This document shows positions 22,985 to 33,802 of a DNA stretch of 64,000 nt, piece after piece. Where the stretch lies: positions 6,014,001 to 6,078,000 of the forward strand of contig NC_092409.1 in the NCBI RefSeq assembly GCF_009017415.1. The letters are read 5' to 3'. A model generated the notes under the pieces. That model worked only from the letters and a program-made list of their open reading frames with translations, was not told the DNA's origin and did not search any database. The translations under genes were made by a program, and so were the position numbers. The DNA is from Aspergillus flavus (taxonomy: Eukaryota; Ascomycota; Eurotiomycetes; Eurotiales; Aspergillaceae). How positions within the stretch are numbered: the stretch's first letter is position 1; every line of letters begins with the position of its first letter.

Positions 22985-23514
22985 CCACCATATGCGACTT
23001 GGAGTCCATTATGGTCCTATGTGACTAGATCTTTAGTATAGTAATGCATGAAGAACTGGTTGAGTGACAGTCGTGATGCACAAGTACTGCGTATGGTCTC
23101 TTGAATGGGTAGTAGACTTATATAGAGCCATAGCGATAGGAGATTAACAGCTCCAAAGATAGTTCCGAAGGAGTGAGAACGCAGATACAAGGGGAGCGAG
23201 GGCGATGCCCGGGAGAAAACTGAATAGGTAAAGGGAGCGAAATGCGAAATTGAAAGATGAGAGTTCCAACAAAGAGCTGGAATGACAGAAGTTGATTGAG
23301 CAGGAGAGTAAAAGAAGTCCTGGGACCTCTGCATATGTCCTACTACTTCCTGGCAACGCGACGCGTCGCGTGTATCCAGCGAGGGAAGACAATTGAAGTG
23401 GACTGTAATGGCAGGACAGGTTGCTGTGGTTTACCGGACTGTTCAATATGGGGTGCACGGACAAAAAGTCTGAAACGGTCCATTTCCGAAGAGGCTATCA
23501 TAGTAGGCAGAGCC
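22985..23514. other. Intergenic
   Basis: 530 bp after the GPI-protein gene, before the TPR relic. Short frames only; no supported gene. Confidence 0.45.
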
Positions 23515-23640
23515 TGAGAAAGCCCTCGGTCCCAGATCATACGGACACTCTCGATACAGTCAACAACCATGGTCTTCTCTACTCCGATCAGGGGAAGCTG
23601 CAGGAGGCATAGGATATGTACCAGCGAGCACTATGCAATT
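23515..23640 (+). pseudogene. Relic of a kinesin-light-chain-type TPR repeat
   Basis: One plus-strand frame reads VPDHTDTLDTVNNHGLLY, then SDQGKLQEA, a TAG stop at the usual Glu/Lys position, and DMYQRAL. This is very close to the consensus of the TPR repeats that follow NB-ARC or NACHT domains in fungal NLR-type proteins. No start, no neighbouring repeat and no long frame remain, so I read it as a decayed fragment. Two further relics of such proteins lie in the next kilobase. Confidence 0.6.
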
Positions 23641-23787
23641 ACATATAGTATCATAGATGCAGGAGGGCTAAGCCCAGGGAATCGAAATGTCTCTATGATA
23701 CTCCAGATGCGGCTACTCCAGGAGAAAGTCCAGATACACTCATGTTCTGCCAGCGATAAGACTTTGTATTGTTGCTTAATTGGTGGT

Positions 23788-24272
23788 TTACTTGGCATTC
23801 TGATAGTATGCTTCGTACACCGGCAGCACCTCGATCTCGCTCCTGTCAATCTCGCTCCTCCCAATCACTTGCCACGTAATCATTCCATCTTCCCAGAAGC
23901 ATGAACTAGCGGCGGTTGCATCTCGCGCCGCTCCTGTTGAGCTCACTTCGTAGTACCACTTGCCGGGTCCGCATTCCATGCCTCCTTTCCAGAAGCCTGG
24001 ACTAGCGGCGATTGCATATCTTGCCGGTGCTGTTGAGCTCGCTTGACGCCACCATTTGCCACGTATTCGCCCCACGCTTTCTTTCGCTATACAGCGGCAC
24101 TGTCAGCAATTCCTAACACGATCGATATGTGTGGGCGAAATACCTCATGGTTTGCAGAATACAGTGCAGCACCCAGTGCAGCACCACCGAAAGAAGGGTC
24201 AGACTTCTTGTCTGGACTTGTTAACGGCATCATCCACTGCGGATGTTTCTTTGAAGATTGGTTTGACGACAT
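23788..24272 (-). CDS. Possible small protein with internal 96-nt duplication
   Basis: Two-exon model on the minus strand: 24272-24144 and 24099-23788 with a 44-nt intron (GTATTT...GACAG), 146 residues. The first exon has a glycine/alanine stretch, FGGAALGAALYSANHE, like a short glycine zipper. The second holds two related units of about 32 residues beginning GKWWRQASSTAPARYA and GKWYYEVSSTGAARDA; each contains a later FW pair. I know of no family. The short intron and the location among NLR relics mean it may also be decayed sequence. Confidence 0.35.
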
Positions 24273-24565
24273 GTTTGCTAATTCGTTTTTGGCGGGAGGA
24301 TTTCACAGCAGAAGGGCTTGGATAATGATCGGAAACAGTCCAGCACCTAGCTTTGTTGGGGGGGGGGAAGGGGGCGGTGCTATATAACCCCAGTTCCACA
24401 CGGCCTACTACTCGAGGGATTGCATGAAGGGGTCACAAGGCAAGTCGAGCATCGCTCGATGAAGCTAAGTACATGACTTGGAAATGCATGCGGAGTCTGT
24501 GACTTACAAGGATTTTGCCCATACATGAGGGTGACAGGGAACGTGGTCCCAATGACGGCGAAAAG

Positions 24566-24744
24566 GATTCCGGTCAGACGCTCGAGGGCCATTCCAGCTA
24601 GGTTAACTCGGTAGCCTTCCCACTTGACAGCCGGCTGCAGGTGTCCGGCTCTCAGGATGAGACTGTGTGGCTCTGGGATACGGCCACGAGCACACTGGAA
24701 GAGATCTTGCACGGCGGACCGGCTCCAGGTGGATTGGTTGGTTG
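24566..24744 (+). pseudogene. Relic of a WD40 repeat
   Basis: A single plus-strand frame reads SGQTLEGHSS, a TAG stop (24599-24601) where Trp is usual, then VNSVAFPLDSRLQVSGSQDE and TVWLWDTATSTLEEIL. This is one nearly complete WD40 repeat in the style of fungal NACHT-WD40 proteins, where neighbouring repeats are near-identical. A TGA ends the frame at about 24743. No other repeat or catalytic domain was found nearby. Confidence 0.6.
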
Positions 24745-25294
24745 ATGTCATTTACCCTGACCCCTCGCAGTGAAAGGTTGGTTTACCCAACTAGGCCAAA
24801 ATAGCAATCCGTACGTTGTTGGTATTGGGGGGCGATGGGTGGGTGTCGGGGCTGGTTGGATAAGGTGAGGAGGAAAGATGACTGGTCGCGGTGGTGGCTT
24901 GGTAGGAGTTTCGGGGTCAGGTTCCGCTTGGTCCACGAGTGTAGGAGCTATTGGTGCCGGGTGGGGTTTATATCGCAATCAGACTAGGGGGTGAATCCTG
25001 CGGGGAGAGAGCCTGGTGGTTGAGAACCCATCCATTTTCAACCTGATGCGGTGTGACGAGGTCGTCGATCTTACGGGAGGGCGGAAACCGACCTATTCTG
25101 CTCAGGGATGTGCAAGTGGGTAAATCTACTAAGTTCGTGACTTCTTGGAGTCAAACTCATACGGCCATGGTCAAGGAAAGTTGGATTCCTATACATAGGA
25201 TTATGGGGTCATTACATACAGATGGAGTGGGTGGCCCCAAGTAGACATCATTCATCGCGCATTCATACCAGTGGAGCCAACCCAACCCCCATTC
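24745..25294. other. Intergenic with a proline-rich open frame
   Basis: 550 bp. A minus-strand frame of 76 codons (24748-24978) is proline-rich and lacks domain features; it could be 3' UTR of the coiled-coil gene or chance. No firm call. Confidence 0.4.
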
Positions 25295-26579
25295 CTAGTT
25301 GTCATTACCCCAGCCCATATCTGACACCAGTCGCCCAATTCTTGTGGCCGGCCGGGATCGGCGACTGGGTTCATTATACACCGCAAGCTCGCAGGAGACC
25401 TCCATCTTCAGCAATTGGACGATCTCATCGAACCGGTCCCCTGATGCCCGACCACGCCTGGAGAGACCTGGGGCAAGCACCAGCCTCACAGTCAGCTCCT
25501 CATCCGTCTGGTGGGATTCAGCAGCTTCCATCGCCATATGGTCCGGATCAAATGGGCATGGTAAACGAACATCACGGTTCCAGGTGATGCTGGCAACCTG
25601 CCGGTTCAGCTCCTGATCCAACTCCAGACTTTGGGTGAAGAGATCTTGCAATCTGGCCTCAATAACGTCCTTTGGGGATAGCGATAACGACGCCAGATAT
25701 TTGCTCAGAACTTTCACATTCATTGTCACAAATTGTTGCCGATCATCGTAGGCCTTATCTCCTTCAAATATCATGCTGTCGAGCACCAAATTACTCGTGT
25801 TCGCTCGCCACATACTACACCTGCGACGTGCGTCAGGAACGACGTCCTTGGCCTGATCATTGAGCGGATCTGGAGTGTGTACGTTAGCTTCATCTTCAAC
25901 AGGTTCAGGGAGCACGGTGCGGACCAAGAATTCGGTACAAGTTGTACATACGAGCCCCTGCCTCCAGCGTGGCCCAACGAAACTGGTCAAATACTTTCCT
26001 CAGGAGAAAAGCCCACAGCAAGGCCCGAACCAGACTGGAACGCAGGGTCACCGAGTGTATATACGCCTCAAAATCCGTCTTGGATATGCCTAAGTACTGT
26101 TGGAAAAAGTCATACTCGGCAGTCATCTTTCGGTCGCGAAGCTGGGGGTGACTAAAGTGCTGAGCGGCGAATCCGGTTATGGTGAACCGTAATTGCGCTA
26201 CGTGTTGGAGCAAGTCATCATCCGTCATCTGGTTGTAGCCGTGGCCCTGGCGTAGATACCGGTTCAATTCATTCGCAGTCTCTAGCCAAGACTTGCGCAA
26301 CTCGCGTGCCTCCTGCTCTTTCTGTCTCAGATCCATCTTGGTCTGCTGATGTTGCTGTCTCTCTTCCTCAAGATCATGTTTTGCCTGGGCCAGACTCGTA
26401 GCGAGAACATCGGCTGGAACAGCGGTCGAGGGCCGTGAAGTCTGGATGGAGACAGCATCCAAGGCAGATGAATACACTTCATCGTTCTTCCCTCTGCCAG
26501 GAGGCGCCGTGTCTGCTGGAGAACCCATCAAAGTGGTTTTACCACGCAAAGGGTCCTGTGGGGGAATGGCAGTGGACAT
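25295..26579 (-). CDS. Coiled-coil protein divergent from an Hsp70-like ATPase
   Basis: Two exons, 26579-25952 and 25869-25295, with an 82-nt intron (GTATGT, branch GCTAACG, CCAG), giving 400 residues. Residues about 61-110 form a strongly charged coiled coil (LEEERQQHQQTKMDLRQKEQ). A mixed alpha-helical middle contains FFQQYLGISKTDFEAYIH and LLWAFLLRKVFDQFRW, and the C-terminal 190 residues are soluble and charged. There is no signal peptide, and I recognise no domain. It shares a 626-bp upstream region with the Hsp70-type gene, which suggests co-expression. An adaptor or client-handling partner of that ATPase is a guess only. The frame continues upstream of this ATG, so the start could lie further 5'. 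Confidence 0.75.
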
Positions 26580-27205
26580 GTTTCTGACTTGGCTGAGCGA
26601 TAACAGTGATGGGGAGTGAAGGCTAAGCCTCTCAGCGAAGGAGCGACGGGATGGGACATGGCCTGGGTAGTAGTAGCAAGCGCCGTACCCGCAGAAATGG
26701 AAGGCAGGCCGCCGTGCAACGAAAAGAGGGGTGGAGCGAGAACACGTAGCTCGTATCAGGTATGGAAATGGCTGTATAGACCAGGACTGCCCATGGAGCA
26801 TTTTTGGTCTAGTCGTACTTTCACTGCATGTTGAATCGATAGCTTGGAGTCCGGTGTCCAATTAGGAGAGGTCTTTTCAGCCCCGGACTCACGCCACGTC
26901 TAAGCACACCCAAATGTTCCAGGGCATCCAACCCCAGGCAATGAGTCCCAAGGCATCGCTGCGCCCCATGCAGTAAGAGCGTGTATATGCGAGCGGCGAA
27001 CCTGCAAGTGTGCTGCGGTCAGATCCAAATTCAGGTCGAAGTATTTCGTACGGAAGATGCGGATGGTTCTAAAACCGGAATTAAATGGGTATCCGGGCCA
27101 CGCCCAAAGGTGCTTCATATTCTGTCTTATACTTGGTGGTTTTGTTCCTTTTTTTGCCCCGACAGCGATTCTCTTAAGCTCCATTCCAAGCCTCACACCT
27201 ATGCC
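26580..27205. promoter_or_regulatory. Shared divergent promoter, coiled-coil / Hsp70-like pair
   Basis: 626 bp between the two starts. A frame open from the coiled-coil gene extends to 26861, so part may be 5' coding or UTR. No heat-shock element (inverted nGAAn repeats) was obvious by eye. Confidence 0.45.
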
Positions 27206-29516
27206 ATGCCGACCTGGAAGACCTCATCGATCGCTGAAAGCGAGAGCGGCTTTCTGCGGAAAACCTCGGAGGTCCGCAACGAACGATGGGGCATGAAAGC
27301 GCTGGTGAGCAAGATCAAGAAGAAGAAGAAATACGATCTGGATGATTTCCTTGTTATTGGGATTGATTTTGGAACGACGTTCGTGCCGGCACCGGATTGG
27401 CCCCGGATCGATTCATGCTAATGGTCGTGTAGGTACTCCGGCGCAGCATGGGCGACAGTGGATGATTTCGAGAGAGATGAAATTAATCTGATCACCAGCT
27501 GGCCTAATCACGGGAGGGAAGAAGGGAAAGCGCCCACCGAGCTGTTCTACGAGGATGGGAAGGTGATGTGGGGATACGATATCCCAAGCGATGCGGACCC
27601 CGTGCGGTGGTTCAAGTTGCTGCTTCTGCGCGAGGAAGACATGGCGGAGGAGCTGCGTCAGTCGGAATTTATTCTGCGTGGCCGCAAGATGATCCGAGAG
27701 ACGGGCAAGTCGGCGATTGACTTAATTGCGGATTACCTCCGGGCGTTGTGGCAGCATACCCTAGACACCATCCACAAGGCACGTAGCAAGTCCGTCATCG
27801 CGGCCCTCACCTTCCAGGTGGTCATCACAGTGCCGGCGATCTGGAAAGACTATGCGCGCCAGGGCATGGAAGAGGCAGCAAGACGGGCTGGAATCCTCCA
27901 AGACCGTCCAGCGGGTCCCACCGTCCTTTCCTTTGCGCCGGAACCCGAGGCAGCGGCTCTGGCAACCCTCTGTGAGCGGGAGCGAGATATCGAGAGCGGT
28001 GACGTCTATGTCATTTGCGATGCGGGAGGCGGCACGGTGGTAAGTGGGCCGTAGTGGGAGTCGATGGGGCGTGGACTTGAACAGGACATGCTGATGGAAG
28101 ATGCCCCGCGGCAGGATCTCATCACCTATCGGGTTGGAGACTTGGATCCGATCGAAATACACGAAGCCGTAATCGGAACGGGTAAGTGGCGGACTCCTCG
28201 CTGCATTGATTCCTGCCTCTAACAACGGATCGCTAACATACTGGGGCTAAGGGGGTCTCTGTGGTGGCATCTTTATCGACGAGGCCTTCGAGGCCATCTG
28301 TAGAGACCGCCTGGGCAGGCAGTGGAACAAGCTCAGCCAGACTGGTATCAAACACATCTTGAAAGAACAGTGGGAATATGGCATCAAGGCCAAATTCAAG
28401 CCGAAGAACACCGGTGAAGAGTTTCCTGTTGCTATTCCGGCCGAAGCCTTCCAGGGCTCCGACCTAAACGACCATTCTCGGAAACCATTCATCACGAATG
28501 GGCGAATTCACTTCTCCAGGTGCGTACCGTGTCCGGATTGGTGGACGTAATGGCTGATCCCTCCAGCTCGGATATCCAAAAGGCGTTCACCCCCATTTTC
28601 GCCGACATCGAGGGCCTCCTCAACGAGCAGATTGCCAAGTCCCGGAGTAAAAGCTTACCGGTCAAGGTGCGTAGTTATGGGCCACAGTTTGGATCGATGC
28701 TCATGATCACCAGAATATCATCCTGGTCGGCGGGCTTGGCTCCAGCCCCTACCTCTACGAACATTTATCGGAGAGGTACGAGCGAGACGGGATTGACATC
28801 ATCCAATCCACCGGTATCAGACCGTACGCTTCTTCAATCTTCCCTTTCCTCTCCGAGTAGTATGCTGATTCAATCGACATGTCCATCAGGCGCACGGCCA
28901 TCTGTCGTGGAGCCATAGTGAAGGGGTTCCTAGACGGGCCCAGTGCGGCTATGACCGGCACCCCGGTTCTGAGCGTCGTATCAACAATTGCACGACAAAG
29001 CCTAGGCGTCGCATACTCGCCTCTCTTTGACGAATCTAGGCATCTTGAGAAGGATAGAAATTGGGATGGCGATGAAGGCGTCTGGAGGGCTAGCAACCAG
29101 ATGATGTGGTATTTGCGAAAGGTTTGTCGTCGATGCGATCTTACCACGGTCCATATTGACGTTCAGTGCAGGGAGACGATGTTTTCAAGGCGGAGCCCGT
29201 CCGACACGAGTTTTACCGTACCTACGCAGATAAGACTGAGTTTACGGACTCCCTCACGGAGACCATTCTCCAGTGCGATGATGATAAACCGCCATCTAGG
29301 CGCAATTCGAGTGTCAAGGAACTATGCAAAATACGTATCAACCGACGCCACGTTTCCTTCAACTCCCTCGAAGATTACATGGGGAAGAATGGTCAACATC
29401 TGAAGAAATGGGTGTACGACATCGAGATGGTGCCTTCCGGAGCTTCTAACGAATTCGCAGTTATTTATCAAGGAAAAAGACTGGGGTCCGAGAAGGCGGA
29501 TATCGAGTTCCAGTGA
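27206..29516 (+). CDS. Atypical Hsp70-family ATPase
   Basis: Eight exons close exactly to 633 residues: 27206-27378, 27433-28039, 28115-28181, 28252-28519, 28567-28666, 28714-28823, 28890-29121 and 29172-29516. The actin-like nucleotide-binding core is clear: phosphate-1 motif IDFGTTYSGAAW near residue 52 (restored across intron 1), phosphate-2 CDAGGGTVDLITYRV near 253 (restored across intron 2), and adenosine motif ILVGGLGSSPYL near 407. The C-terminal 200 residues do not look like the canonical substrate-binding domain, and there is no EEVD tail, so it is not a housekeeping chaperone. Lineages like this are expanded in filamentous fungi with unknown roles. The basic run KKKKK before the core is notable. 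It is paired head-to-head with the coiled-coil gene. Confidence 0.9.
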
Positions 29517-31233
29517 TTGAGGATCCGCAACCATGTCGGGGTCCTAAGCCCTAGTTAGGAGCGGCTTGTCCGTTCCCATGCGACTAACGCACCTATGTCC
29601 TAAGTGTCCTCCTACTGTAACTGACTTGATTGAAGTGTAGATAGTGGTTGACTAAGATACCTTTCTACCATTGGACCCCATTGCCACTTGCCTAGAAAAA
29701 CTGCCCAGCGTTGAGGAGTCTTGTTTGAGGGCATTACACCGGATCTGACCGAGAGGGAAGATCAGATCGTTTTATATCAACGCTAGAACCCGCCCCCGCC
29801 CCAAACCCGAACCCACTCTATTCCTAAATAGCGCCTTTAGCTTTTAATATAGGAGATGCCTTACTAAATTAAGACAGTCATTCAGGCAAACGGGGGCCCT
29901 ATGGAATACTTGATATACTACGGCGCTTTTTATTCTAGATAGATGATTTCTATGAAGCTGAATTCCTTCAATTTTATTGGATCCCTAAAAGCGGCAGAAA
30001 AATACGTAGCAAATTGACACAGGGATCAGCACGATATTTTCACACTCTGCCACAGTACCTTGTGAGCCCCCAGATCTCGTCCAGAGATCCTTTCAACCTA
30101 CTCCATCCATATTTTACGAGCACTACATCAGCACCATTTCGCACGATTGGGCTAGATCGGAGAACTGAGAAATACAGTAATTATGCTCACCTTCATGTTT
30201 GTTCACCTATGTTCAGTATCTCCGTGCCGAGGAAAGATATGCAGCTGAACGTAACATCAAACATAAGCATTCCCCCTTTCTTCCACGGTTCTCACTCAGG
30301 ATTTAGGTTCTGTCAGCCCCATAGCGTCATCTACTACGGTACAAATGTAGTTCTGTGCATCCCAGGGCAAGGCCTTTCCGGTATGGGATGGAGAGATAAT
30401 CCTCGCCAATATCAGCAACAATCCGATCGCGCGCAGCGACGTCTGTGACAAGAGTTTCGCCGGATGTGATAATCCCGTAGCGTTTCGAAGATCGCGTTGA
30501 ACCTCATCAGCCGTCTTATAGCGCTAATAGTCCGGCCCGGGGACGTGGTCGTATTAAGCTTGGAAGAGGCGGTCGTTGTCGAGGCCCCGGTGAGCTTAGC
30601 CAGGATTCTCCTTAGATCTCTTGCCCATGTTCGGGTACTATTCAGCATCTCCTGAAGGAAACCGGGCAGAAGTACTAGAAATATAGTTACGTTAATCGAC
30701 CTCTATAGTAATAGATATAGTGAACATAGGATCGTAGCGTTCTTTATCTTCTTGGTTAAGCATGAAAACATGGACTAAGTGTAGGAGTAGGGGTAGGCTA
30801 TAAACAGTAAAGCTATCCTGCTAGCAAGAAGGACCTGGGGTAGTTAGTACTACTACCTAGATTACCAAGAAAAACGAGCCGGCTTGATAACCCAATAGTG
30901 TCACCGACACCAGTGTAAGGAAGCGAGAGGGAAGTCTGAGTTAATTGGTCTATCTAGAGAGAACATGAAGACGAAGATAGAGGACGAAAAGCAAGAAAGG
31001 CAAGGCCTATATGGACATGCCATAAAGAGACGCAAAGGATTGGTCCGGGAAAGCACCAGAAGATCTGCAACAAGCAACCCCACACGCAATCAATCGAGGT
31101 CTATGCAGAGGACGGAAGCACCAAACGACCAAGTGGTCGAGGTCAAGGGCGATCGAGTCATCACAGCCATCGTAGCCTTTGTCCTGGGACATCATGAATT
31201 AAACCACATTTTGGCCAGTCGTACTGCAGGATC
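29517..31233. other. Gene-poor AT-rich interval
   Basis: About 1.7 kb with short frames only. A minus-strand frame at 30412-30648 has an Arg/Ser-rich composition suggestive of an old mobile element, but nothing diagnostic. The stretch 30660-30900 is TA-rich and looks degenerate. Confidence 0.45.
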
Positions 31234-31764
31234 CTAATCCACATCTAAGTCGTACCTCCATGGGCTCACATTAACATTCAACACGTTGCAGTCCCAGTAA
31301 AATGCGACACGGCCCTGACGGCCGTTTTTGAATGCCCAGATTGCGTCAACCAATGTTAAAGTACCAAGAATCGTATATCCAAGAGATCCCACGCTTATAC
31401 CACCGGCAATCCCATAATCATATAGAGCTAGTTTTTTTTCTCCATTTTCGAATACTTCCCCCTTTAATCATATATCAACGGGCATATGCCGATGACAAAT
31501 ATCATATGAAGCGCAGTCAAGGAAAGGCCCAACCAGGTACCAAGGAAATTCATGTAATCCTGCATGCATTGACGAGGAAAATGTAAAGATGTAGGATCCG
31601 AAAAGCGTCTGTTCGGAGGAGATTTGCTCTACTGAGCATGTCGAAGCTCCAGGTGCATCCATAACGAGACAGCGTGGGTTGAACAATTCGTATCGGTGAT
31701 GGAACCAAGCGCCAAAGGCGTTTTTAGTGATGTCAATGGAGTCAATGTTGTCACGACGAGCCAT
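31234..31764 (-). CDS. Possible small membrane protein (three exons)
   Basis: Hand-built model: 31764-31633, 31559-31480 and 31393-31234, 123 residues. Exon 1 reads MARRDNIDSIDITKNAFGAW and ends near GASTCS. After a GTAGAG...CAG intron of 73 nt comes a hydrophobic helix, LGTWLGLSLTALHMIFVIGI, and after a second intron of 86 nt a second one, GSLGYTILGTLTLVDAIWAF, then GRQGRVAFYWDC and a hydrophilic end, SPWRYDLDVD. The phases agree, but the second donor (GTTGAT) is weak and other joins are possible. Two TM helices with a short loop are expected. No family recognised. Confidence 0.42.
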
Positions 31765-32820
31765 AAAAGGGGGAGGGGAAAACCAGACTAGAAGGCATTT
31801 ACTCCGTTGAGGCGCTTTAGATAGCCTCGCTGGAGGTTTAGACGGTGGCTTCCCGACGACGAGGCAACCCCTGTGGGTCTAATCGTCAGCGTTGGCTTTG
31901 CTGGTCTTATGCGCCCATTGAACAAACGACGGCCTCCGGGCTGATGATTGGCTCTGCCCACCGCACCTTTTTACTCCCGGACTAACCCTGTATGTAGAAG
32001 GCTTCCTGGCTGCTACTTCCAAACACCTTCAGCCACGCAACGCCTTCTTCGGATAGACAACTGGGGAACATCTTTCCCTCATACATTCTGACTATATTCG
32101 ACTCTAGCTCAGGTGAGAGGGTCGGTGGGGCGGTCCTGTGACGTGGATGCACTGGATGGCCACCAGCGAATAAGAGGCACGTTCACCAAGTCAGCTTTCA
32201 CTTATCAAACTTAGAAATACAGACCTGGCCGAATTAACGGTGTTTCATATCGGTTTTGAATGTTGAAACACAATCCCAGCAGGGGAATACTATAGTAAGT
32301 TGTTATGCGGGTTGGGACTGAATTTATGTCTATATATGAGCGATGGGTGCTGGCTGGTCCTGCCCTCAATTCCCTTTCTCCCATCAGCCGTAACAGCAGG
32401 AGATTCGGCCCCCAAGCCTGTCTCTGCGCTAACAACGCATCTAGCAGTCCAGCAGTGCGCTGTTGGACGCTTGATCTCTTTCCCTAGAATCCTTCACTGG
32501 ACCCGCCAATCAAAGAAGCGCAAAATTCGCTAGCTGACGCCAGGCCTGCAGCTCTCCGAAGTAGGACCAACACCAGTTCGTGTCGCAAACCCCGGCCAAG
32601 CTCTCAGCCTCGTCAGATCGACCTGGCAACGATCAACCTAATATTACGAACTCCCCACGGGGTTGAGCCTGCTGAGGTTTCTTCGAAATGCAAGAGTCCT
32701 GACTCGGTGGAACGCTCCTGTCCCACAGTTTTCAGGTCTCTTCCATTTTCTTGTTCCAAACGTTCTTTTTTTTCTCGCAGGCAATAGTCTTTATCAAGAC
32801 AGAATGCAACTGTAATCATA
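31765..32820. other. Divergent intergenic region
   Basis: About 1 kb. A pyrimidine-rich stretch near 32745-32780 precedes the next gene and probably belongs to its 5' UTR. No gene supported. Confidence 0.5.
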
Positions 32821-33802
32821 ATGTCGAACTCGAGTTCGAATCACTTCACCTGCCCGTCCGGCGGCACCTGGTACGTGTGCCCGGACGCGCCGCACTTCGT
32901 CGGCTGCTGCTCCTCGGACCCATGCACAAACGTCGACGCAAACAGCACCACGCCATGCCCCAACCTCTATCCCGCCTCCTTTGACACCTCCATCTTCGAC
33001 GAGATCCTGCCCAACTTGTGCATCGGCTCCGCCAACGCGCACTGGTATACCTGCAACACCACGGACCCACCCTTCCTCGGCTGCTGCTCGAGCCCTGCTT
33101 GTTCAAAGACGGGTTGTCCGGCCGATGATTTACTTGCCGCTGCGTGGAGCTCGTCCCGTCGGGGTCAATTCGCCCTGTTCCAGGACGAGGGCACAGGCGA
33201 TGACGATAATAAGGGTAGCGGCGGAGGGGGTGGGTTATCCGGCGGCGCGATCGCGGGAATCGTGGTTGGGGTTGTTGCGGCGCTGGTGAGTGTCGGCGCG
33301 CTCGTGTGGTTCTTCATGCGGAGAAGGAACAAGAAGGCTGCTGCGATGACTGCACACCGGCACACGCCGTCTGTGGTCGAGGGCGAGCATCAGATGACGT
33401 ATCAATCCCCGGTATCGCCGTACCATGGTATGTACTAGTCTCCTTCCGGATGGGATCTCTCCAAGTCCATGGGCTGATATGTATTGCGTTTGGTCAGGCT
33501 CCGAATTCTCCAGCCCCGCTGGCACGACAATCGGGACAGGAAAGGACCCGAAATACATGTCAACTTCCTCAGCAGGCATCAGCCTGCCCTCTCCCGGACT
33601 ACCCTCAGAAGGCGGACGGCCAATTTCAGAACTCTACTCCAATAGTACCGGGAGCGAGGATATGTCGCAGCAGAAATGGGCGCCGGGCCAGAGCTACGGG
33701 CTCGGTGTGCAGGGAGCAGGAAAACCAGAGCCGATACCGGAGTTAGACAGCAATGTGGCTGAGGTGCATGAGTTGGACGGACAGGGAGGAAATCGGCCGT
33801 GA
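32821..33802 (+). CDS. Receptor-like single-pass protein with duplicated Cys-rich ectodomain
   Basis: Two exons, 32821-33427 and 33498-33802, with a 70-nt intron, giving 303 residues. The N-terminal half has two copies of a cysteine unit: CPSGGTWYVCPDAPHFVGCC and a later CIGSANAHWYTC ending in FLGCCSS. A glycine-rich linker leads to one TM helix (AIAGIVVGVVAALVSVGALV, about residue 140-165) followed by a basic stop-transfer FMRRRNKK and a 125-residue Ser/Pro/Gly-rich acidic cytoplasmic tail. No cleavable signal peptide is visible; the TM may act as a signal anchor. The layout is like wall sensors or mucin-like surface proteins of fungi. A second gene of the same architecture lies at 50.6 kb. 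Confidence 0.8.

Noticed and set aside
30412..30648. Arg/Ser-rich minus-strand frame, possible transposon fragment
   Set aside because: No transposase motif, terminal repeats or second copy in the window.
30965..31237. 90-codon plus-strand frame
   Set aside because: Ordinary chance frame, Arg/Lys-rich, antisense to the 3' end of the small membrane protein model.
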